Assembly: GCA_030740295.1 (NCBI GenBank)
Contig: JASLXP010000332.1
Coordinates: 1 to 10,727 of the forward strand
From: Planctomycetota bacterium
GTDB taxonomy: Bacteria; Planctomycetota; PUPC01; JACPCR01
DNA: 10,727 nt
Reading direction: 5' to 3'
Positions 1 through 7,100 of the stretch are shown here, in pieces. Made by a program: the position numbers and the translations under genes. Under the pieces are notes generated by a model that was given only the letters and a program-made list of their open reading frames with translations, searched no databases and was not told where the DNA came from. Numbering within the stretch: the stretch's first letter is position 1; each line of letters opens with the position of its first letter.

Positions 1-354
1 GAGTTTCAGTCCACCACCGAACCGGCCATGCTCGACGAATGCGGCCTTGCCGAGCAGCGTAGCGGATTGTCCACTCGGGACGGCATTCTCCGCGCTCCTC
101 GAGTGGTCAGTTTTCTTCACCGGTGCCGTCTCATCATCGCCAATGTCATCGAGGTCAGGTTCATCATCCAACGCGTCGAAATCGACGGCCTCTTCTTTCT
201 TGCCCTTTGCATCCAGATGGAAGAGGGCGCTCGTGCCGGCATCGTACTGGCAGGGCTCCCACCAGAGGGACCTCGAGAGGCGGGTGTATTCCGCAGACAG
301 CTCCAGTCTGAAGCCCCCAGCCAGGATGAAGAGCAAAGATATACGGATAGTCAT
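1..354 (-). CDS. Secreted LamG/ConA-like protein, N-terminal 118 residues (partial, runs off left edge)
   Basis: This leftward frame opens with ATG at 354-352 and stays open to base 1, so only the first 118 residues are visible and the stop lies outside. Residues 1-21 form a signal peptide (MTIRISLLFILAGG core, likely cleavage after LSA, before E22), so the product is exported. Residues 41-49 (TSALFHLDA) and 98-118 (ATLLGKAAFVEHGRFGGGLKL) resemble the opening strands of LamG/concanavalin A-like jelly rolls, where an 'F-x-F/L-D' strand is followed by 'G-x-A-x-F-x-x-G-x-F-G-x-x-L-x-L'. Between them lies a very acidic insert (13 Asp/Glu within residues 54-75). No clear Shine-Dalgarno precedes the ATG. 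The frame is open upstream as far as the stop of the neighbouring gene, but no upstream GTG/TTG has better spacing, and the signal peptide favours this ATG. The fold is inferred from a short motif; the ligand is unknown. Confidence 0.72.
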   Translation of the reverse strand, partial: MTIRISLLFILAGGFRLELSAEYTRLSRSLWWEPCQYDAGTSALFHLDAKGKKEEAVDFDALDDEPDLDDIGDDETAPVKKTDHSRSAENAVPSGQSATLLGKAAFVEHGRFGGGLKL

Positions 355-486
355 CGGGAAGACAGTCTGACCCAGGACAAGCGCATTCTTCCGCGTGCTA
401 TCAGGAAAGAACAGCCTGACGAAAAGCAAATCGATATCTGATGCATTCTCTGGAGCCGGCACTCCTTTCCTTCCTGGGCCGATAGG

Positions 487-732
487 TCACTCAGTGCACC
501 CGAAGAATTCGCCAAGCATGGTCATCGCCGGTTCGTACTTCGCCTTCTCCAGATAGAAGAGATACCCGCCATTTTCGGGAGTCATCCAGTCTTCGTGGGT
601 CTCCACTGGTAATTCGCTGAACGGTCCAACGCTGGTCTTGTAGCCGTGATTTCCAAGGTGCTCCTGGGCGGCCTCAAGAGCTGCCAGATCCTCCAACTGA
701 AGCACAGGCATCAGTTCTGCATTCTCTTCCAT
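487..732 (-). CDS. Small conserved-type protein, possibly DUF2007-like
   Basis: This complete 81-residue protein has no signal peptide or membrane segment, so it is probably cytoplasmic. Its start is well supported: a perfect AGGAGG lies 8 bases before the ATG. The sequence has an N-terminal strand (LMPVLQLEDL), a helix (AALEAAQEHLGNHGY), a strand and loop with PFSELPV, a second strand (GYLFYLEKA) and a final helix (KYEPAMTMLGEFFG). This beta-alpha-beta-beta-alpha pattern resembles DUF2007, a small ferredoxin-like/PII-like family annotated as putative signal-transducing proteins, but I see no diagnostic residue and the assignment is tentative. It is divergent from the giant TPR gene. It lies 132 bases ahead of the leftward LamG-like gene, with which it may share a transcript. 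Confidence 0.8.
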   Translation of the reverse strand: MEENAELMPVLQLEDLAALEAAQEHLGNHGYKTSVGPFSELPVETHEDWMTPENGGYLFYLEKAKYEPAMTMLGEFFGCTE

Positions 733-740
733 TTGTTGTC

Positions 741-747
741 TCCTCCT
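741..747 (-). promoter_or_regulatory. Strong Shine-Dalgarno of the 81-residue gene
   Basis: On the minus strand the bases read AGGAGGA, ending 8 bases before the ATG at 732. This is close to a perfect anti-16S match and fixes the start of the small leftward gene. It is the strongest ribosome binding site in the window; neither the LamG-like gene nor the sulfatase has a comparable one. Confidence 0.85.
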
Positions 748-779
748 TTGAAGCGGCCCTGGCGCCGCAACTGTAGCTG

Positions 780-809
780 GTTATCCAGTCGTTGCAGCAT
801 CTCTGTCTC
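780..809 (-). promoter_or_regulatory. Possible sigma70-like promoter for the leftward genes
   Basis: On the minus strand GAGACA (809-804, four of six matches to TTGACA) is followed after 18 bases by GATAAC (785-780, four of six matches to TATAAT). Transcription would start near 773 and give a short leader containing the ribosome binding site. Matches of this quality occur by chance, so this is only the best candidate found by eye. Confidence 0.2.
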
Positions 810-857
810 GATTTGTCACAGAAGCTTGCGAACCCGGCGGCTGAACTGATCATCTAC

Positions 858-874
858 GTCCTCAAACTGAGGGC
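858..874. repeat. Short inverted repeat (7-bp stem, 3-base loop)
   Basis: Bases 858-864 (GTCCTCA) pair with 868-874 (TGAGGGC) with one G-T wobble, leaving the loop AAC. It sits in the divergent intergenic region about 290 bases before the giant gene. There is no T-tract on either side, so it is not a normal intrinsic terminator. It could be an operator-like dyad or chance. Confidence 0.25.
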
Positions 875-1150
875 AGCGTGGCCGGAAAACTTACTTTGGA
901 GCGCGGTAGCCTATTACCGAGCACATTTGAAGACTGGAATTCCGCAGAGGCGGGACTACAAACCTGAATGGGTTGTCTGGATGGAGTAACGATCAACAGT
1001 CGTGGTGATTGCTCTTCGCTCCTGCAAATGTTATCGAGAAGCAGCTCATTCTCATAGCCCCGCCTTGAAGAGGAATCCTGGCAAGAGCTGAGACAAGTCG
1101 CAGCATTCCAAAGCACCAGACGACAGGACAATAGAACTTACCCAACATTC

Positions 1151-1154
1151 GGAG
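1151..1154 (+). promoter_or_regulatory. Ribosome binding site of the giant TPR gene
   Basis: GGAG ends 6 bases before the ATG at 1161. The spacing is good, and the ATG is followed at once by a signal peptide, so the two observations agree on this start. Confidence 0.65.
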
Positions 1155-1160
1155 ACATCC

Positions 1161-4100
1161 ATGACCACTCGACTGGCCATTCATGCCGTCACTTTATCGT
1201 TTCTGACATTCAGCCTCTCTTTCGCTGAAGACACTACAGCCGCGGCGTCTCCTGCCGAATTACTCAAGGAAGGTGATGATGCATTCACCAAGAAAGAATT
1301 CTCTGTCGCGGCTGACAATTATTCAGCATTCCTTGACAAAAACGCGAAAGACAAGCAAGCGCCTTCCGTCCATCTCAGACTTTCGGATGCCCTCGTTGCG
1401 GCGGGCCTCCCTCTCCGTGCCTCTACGAATTACGAAGCACTGCTGCGTGAGCATGCGGATACAAAAGAAGCCATCAAAGGCCGGTTCCTCCTTGGCAAAA
1501 CCCATGAAGCCCGGGGTGATTTTCTGAGGGCGATTGCGCAATACAAGCAGTACATCCGGCGGCATACGAAGGAGGCAAACGTCAAAGAGCTCCGGCTGCG
1601 CATTCCCGCGATCTATGAGGATGTCCTCGGCAAGTGGCGGGACGCTACCCGCGAATGGCTCGCGTTTGTGAAGCAGCATCCCAAGGATGCCAAAGCTGCT
1701 GAAGCACTCGATCATGCAGCATGGCTGACCGAATACCGGCTGCGTCGCCCGAAGGAGGCTGGTGAGCTTTACGCCAGGGTCGTCAAGGATTATCCGAATT
1801 ACAAAGGCCGCCAGAAGGCGCAGGGGCGGCTTGCCTATCTTTGCGAGGACGGCGGTATTCGTGACTATCAGCGAGCGGTTCAGGAATATCGCAATTACAT
1901 CAAGTGGTATCCCAAGGCGGAGGATCTTTATGAGAAGACCATGCGGCTTGCCTACATGCTGCGGCATCGTGTGAACCAGCAGGCGAATGCGGTCGAGGCT
2001 TACAAGTCAGCGCTCAAGATCAAGCCCAATCCCAGTGTCGCGTATGACCTTGCTTACGGCTATTACGCGGCCGGAGATCGCAAGGCTGCGGTGGCTGCCT
2101 GGAAGGAATTCATCGCCAAATACCCGGAGGACTATCGGGTTCATCATTCATGGCAGTACATGCGCGACCGCCTCTGGGAGCTGAAGGAAAGGGAAGAGAC
2201 GCTCAAGGTCGCGGCCGAGGTCTGCCAGAAGTATCCGAAGGACGTGAGCGATCACTGGACGTATGCCTATCGCCTGCGCGACGTAAAACAGTACGCAAAG
2301 TCGAATGAGTTTTTCTATAAGTGTGAAGAGATTCAGCCCGGCTATCAGAGCGGCCATCTCTACGAGCTCATCGCAGGGAATTTTCTGTACCTCGAAGATG
2401 TCGCCGGAGCGGAGAAAGCAGTGAAGGCTTCGTTTCAGAAGCTGCCGGACAACGCGGATGTTTTCGTGCGCGGACACTGGACTCTCGGCGCGACCATCTA
2501 TCCGAAGCAGGAAAAGATCCAGGAAGCCGCCAAAGCTCTCGAAGCCATCTGCGTCAAGTATCCCGATCATGCGCACTGGCCGAATCCGGATTACTCGCTG
2601 CCCCGCATCGAGAGCAATTACACCAAGCTCGAGAAACCGGCCGATGCTTATGAGGCGTTCAATCGTATCTACCAGGCGCACCCGAATTCAAAGAACGCCC
2701 GATTCGCCCGCGTGTTCGCTGCCCGTGCGCTGATTGCGGCCAAGCAGTTCGACAAGGCTATCGCTGAGGCAAAGGCCATGATGGATGAGAACATGGATGA
2801 CGATCCCTGGGGTTGGGCGGCCGTCGAGTACGGCGTAGCGCTCGGTGCAAAGGGCGACACCCTCGGCCAGCTCGAAGCATTCGCCATCATGCCGGTCATC
2901 CGGGATCGCAGCGGCTTTGGATACTCGCGTCGATATGTCGATCGCTACCGTGGGCAAATCGTGAACAAACTCCTCGCCGAAGCGAAGAAAAAGCCTGATG
3001 ACGCGCAGTCTCAGCTCATCGTTGGGCTTTGCCTCCATGCTAACGGCGACCTCTCCGGCGCTACCAAAGCATACGCGGCGCTGCTCGCGAAAGAAGGTCT
3101 CGACGCCAACCTCAAGGCCACAGCCGAGCGTGCGAAGGGCGAAGTCCTCGCACTGCAGAATCGCGCGGACGATGTCGAGCCAGACCTCGCCGAGCTCAAA
3201 GAGCCGCAGCTCATCGCGCTCGGAAACTCTTACGAACGGCAGAAGCGTTACCACAAGGCGCTCGATGCTTTCGAGGCGCTCCGCAAGATGACGCCGAAAG
3301 AACGTTACCCGCATCTTCGCCTTGCGCAGATCTACGATCGCAATCGGCAATTCGAGAAGGCCGTCGATGCCTACCTCGGCCTCCTCGAGAAGTGGCCGAA
3401 CGAAAAAGACAACCAGCAGATCCGCCGCCGCATAAACGACGTCTGCTTTTCCGACAGCTACTGGGACAATCAGCCCAGAGGCCGTGAGCTCTGCGCGCAG
3501 CTTTTTCAGAGCCAGCCAGATCCGCACCTCGCCAGGTCGATCTATTATTCCTATACCCACCGCACGCCGGCCGATTACAAGATAGCGCTCGAATGGGCCC
3601 TCAAGTATGCCAACCATCCGGATGCCGATCCGGCCGGCTCAGGGGGACAGTTGATGGATGCCTATCACCGGATCAAGAAATACGAAGAGGCCGCGCAATA
3701 CGGCCAGCAGTGGGTCGGCAAACATCGCCAGCACACTTACGCGCTAAGCATGATGTATCGTACTGCGGAAGCGTTCCGTCATACACCACAGCGTGAACGT
3801 GCCCTGCCCATTTTCCGCATGATTGTTTCGCGCTGGCCAAAGAGCAACGAAGCTCTCGAGTCCACCCTGCGCTGCTACGATATCCCCGGGCCGCATCGCA
3901 TTCCCATGCTCACACAGTGGGTGCAGGCCAACCCCGATCATTACCGCGTCGCCGAATTCAAATACCGCATCGGTCTCGTCCACGATTACGAAAAGCGACC
4001 AGACGAAGCCGTCAAGGCATACAAGGACGTCTGGGTAAATCATCGCACCAAGTGGGCCGAAAACATGTACTGCTCGTGGAACATGGCCGAGATCTATCGG

Positions 4101-7100
4101 CGGCAGGAAAAGCACGCACAGGCCCGCAAGGTTTACGAAGAGGTCATCGATTACTGGGGCGCGAATCCGCATCACCAGATTCGCCATTCGTGGGCACGCC
4201 TCCTCCAATACTACATCGAGGAAAAACGTCCGAAGCCCGAGATTAAAGAATTCTGCGGGCGTCTCATTTCCGCACTCGCCAACACTTACGAGATCATCAC
4301 ACCGCTCACTTCTCTTTCGGAGATTTACGAAGAGGAAGGCGATTATCTGGAGGCCGCGATCGCCCTGCAGAAACTGATCCTTCTGTCACCCAAGAAGCAC
4401 GATTCCACCTGGAACAAGATCAAGGAGCTCATCGACAAGAGGATGGAAGCCGGACGCTACGGCGAGGCGGCCATGCTCTACCGCGCCCTCGCACGGAACA
4501 ACACCGGCTACAAAAAGGAACGGGTGCAGGATGTAGAAAAGGCCATGGGCACAGCGCTCGGAAAGTCGGGCGCTGGATTCGCTGCCATCGATTCAAAGCT
4601 AGAAGAAGCCGGCCTCCTCTGGGGCAACGTTTTCGCCCAGGCCGGTGAAGAGGAACTCTCCTGGCAGAAATATCTCGACAGCAAAGACCTCTTCAAAAAA
4701 TACATGCACCTCATCCATCCGGAGTTCATCAAGATCGTGGTCAGCCGGATGATTTTTGAAAAGGAGATCGCCCACGCAATCGATTACTGCCGCCTCTTCA
4801 TGGTGAAGCACATGGACAACAAGAATATGGCGTCCCAATCGAAGGGCGAGGTGCAGATTCTCCTCGGCGACTGCTATTTCCGCGACGAACGATTCGACAT
4901 CGCACGGGACGAATACGCCACCGTGGTCAACATCTTCGATGGCACCGGCGCGGCCATTGACGCCCGTTTCAAAATCGGCCAGACACTCATGGCGCAGAAG
5001 ATCTACATCAAAGGAGAAGAGATTTTTGAAACGCTCGCCACTACTTCCCGCGACGAGCAGGTCATCGCACGGGCCAACCTGATGCTAGGCATCCTTTACC
5101 ACACGATGGGCGAGCCCAAAAAGGCGGAAGAGCAATTCAAGACCGTGCTGGCTCTCAATCCCAGACACGACACCGCGGACGAAATTATTTATCGCCTGGG
5201 CATCGTGTATCACCAGCGCGGCCGGTACAAAGAGGCCCTCGACACACTCAAGCTCATCGGCGCGTTCAGCGGCGAAAGCAAACGTCAGGTCGCACCCGGC
5301 TCCGAGCTGCGCATCCGCCTCAGCGATCGCAACCTTAACCTCACTCGCGGAGCGACCGACGTGCCCATCATCGTCGAGATTACCAACGAGGATGGCAGCA
5401 AGGGCGACGTCGAGAAGATCTTCCTCACCCGGTCGCAGGCCGGCGCGGGGCTCTTTGTCGGCGGGCTCTATACCGCGCTTGGCGAGCCGCAGAAGGACGA
5501 CAACATCCTCCAGCTCAACGGGGCCTCCACCGTCACCTACCGCTACGACCCTGTCTTTGCGCAGGACTTCATTCTCTCTGAAGACGACCGCGATATGGAA
5601 CAGGTCATCAAGGTCGCTGGTGACGCGACCCTCGAGGCATCGGCCACCGAAATCAAGGATGAAGAAACCGACGAAATCGATCCAGACATGTTCAACAGGG
5701 AAGAAGGCCGCTCAGGCTACCGTCTCTTCCGTGACGAAACGCAGCTCAAGCCAGGCAACCCGCTCTACCTCCGCGTCAAAGATGGAGACCGTGATCGCAC
5801 CAATGCGGCCGATTCCATCCAGGTGATGGTCACCTCCGCCAGCGGCGATTCCGTATCGGTCAAGCTGGAAGAATCCGGCCCGCACACGGGTGAATTCCGC
5901 GGCCAGGTCGGCACGGCCCTGCGCCCGGCCGATACCCTCGCATCCGACAGCGCTGAGGGCCACGGCGCGCGTTTTGCCATCGACGGTTCAAAGGACGCTT
6001 CCAAGGCATGGGTCGGCCGCATGGACGGCCGTACGCCCAAATGGCTCGCCGCGGATCTCAAAGAGGTCTTCAAGGTCAACAAACTTTCCTTCCACCGCGG
6101 CGAAGGCTTCAAGGAAGACGAAGACCGCCGCATCCTTCGCTATGACCTGCTCGCATCGAAGAATCGTAAGGAGTGGGACCTCCTCGCTTCTCACCCGCAG
6201 GAAAACGCGCTGATGGGCGCAAAGGTCGTCTGGGATCCCGACGGGCGATACACCAACTGGGGCAACAAGATCCTTGAAGCCAACGGAGACCGTGAGTCAC
6301 GCTGGCGCGGCAAAGAGGGCGTCACCGAATGGGTCATTGATATCGATCTCGGCAAGGCGTTCGACATCGCCCGCACGAATCTTCGCCCGCACAACACCTC
6401 TTACGAAACCCGGCGTTACAACCTCTACGTGGAAAAGGAATCCGGCGATTACCCCGGCCAGAAGCGCGACCTCGACGGTTGGAAGGTCGTGTATGAATCC
6501 GAGGGCCTCAGCAGCCCCAAGGACGATATTCACGAATTTGAGGAGGGTAAGGCTGTCGGACGCTACATCCGCATCGTTGTGAAAGACAAGTTCCATCGTT
6601 ATCCGGAAATCGGCGAATTCGAGATCAGCCCGCGCACCAGATTTGAGCTCACCGAGACCGAAGACAAAGCCGGCGCGACCATCACGTTCCCAACCATCGA
6701 GACGCGCTTCCTCAAGCTCGTCATTCGTGAATTCACAAACGACGCGCCCGCCATCGCCGAGCTCAAGGTGTTCGGCCCGGAAGATAAGCTACTCCTGCCG
6801 CCGGACATCGACGTCCATCAACTGGCAACGAACAACATTCTCGAAATCAGCCCCGGCGACACACTGACCGCGGCCTACACGGACGAAAAGAACATCTACC
6901 CCGGCGAGCCCAACACCCTGCGCGAAAGCCTCAGCGCCACCTTCTATAACGGCACGATCAAGGCCATCCGGCATTACTTCCACGAAGACGAAAACGGCAA
7001 CCGGCACAGAGAGGACTTTGATGTCTACCGCGTAGAAGCCGGCGAGCGCTTCATCGTGCAGATTACCGAATACGACGCGGACAAGACGGACGGCAGAGAT

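Larger units (their letters stand above)
733..1160. other. Divergent intergenic region between leftward and rightward genes
   Basis: This 428-base stretch separates two divergently transcribed genes and must hold their promoters. I see the Shine-Dalgarno of each gene near its ends, a weak promoter candidate for the left side, and two short hairpins. One is GCGGC/GCCGC at 753-768 in the leader of the leftward gene. The other is a 7-bp stem with a 3-base loop at 858-874. Neither is followed by a T-tract. The open frames here have unlikely composition, no ribosome binding site and no recognisable motif, so I do not call genes. No tRNA-like T-loop was found. Confidence 0.6.

Noticed and set aside
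28..441. Open frame on the plus strand (137 residues) over the left edge
   Set aside because: It lies antisense to the leftward LamG-like gene, which has a signal peptide and domain-like motifs. This frame has no ribosome binding site, no recognisable motif and a composition typical of an opposite-strand shadow.
792..989. Plus-strand frame of 65 residues in the intergenic region, with a fairly protein-like C-terminal part
   Set aside because: No Shine-Dalgarno, no motif, and it overlaps the best leftward promoter candidate and the dyad. Not enough support to call a gene or gene remnant.
862..1131. Minus-strand frame of 89 residues in the intergenic region
   Set aside because: Rich in Ser/Arg/Cys, with no ribosome binding site and no family resemblance; reads as chance.
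2688..3617. Long minus-strand frame (309 residues) opposite the TPR array
   Set aside because: Same explanation: an antisense shadow of the giant gene, without a ribosome binding site or motif.
1248..5279. Possible DNA-level tandem repeats across the TPR region
   Set aside because: The repeats are visible only in the protein; the nucleotide sequences of successive units are well diverged, so no recent tandem duplication or CRISPR-like array is present.
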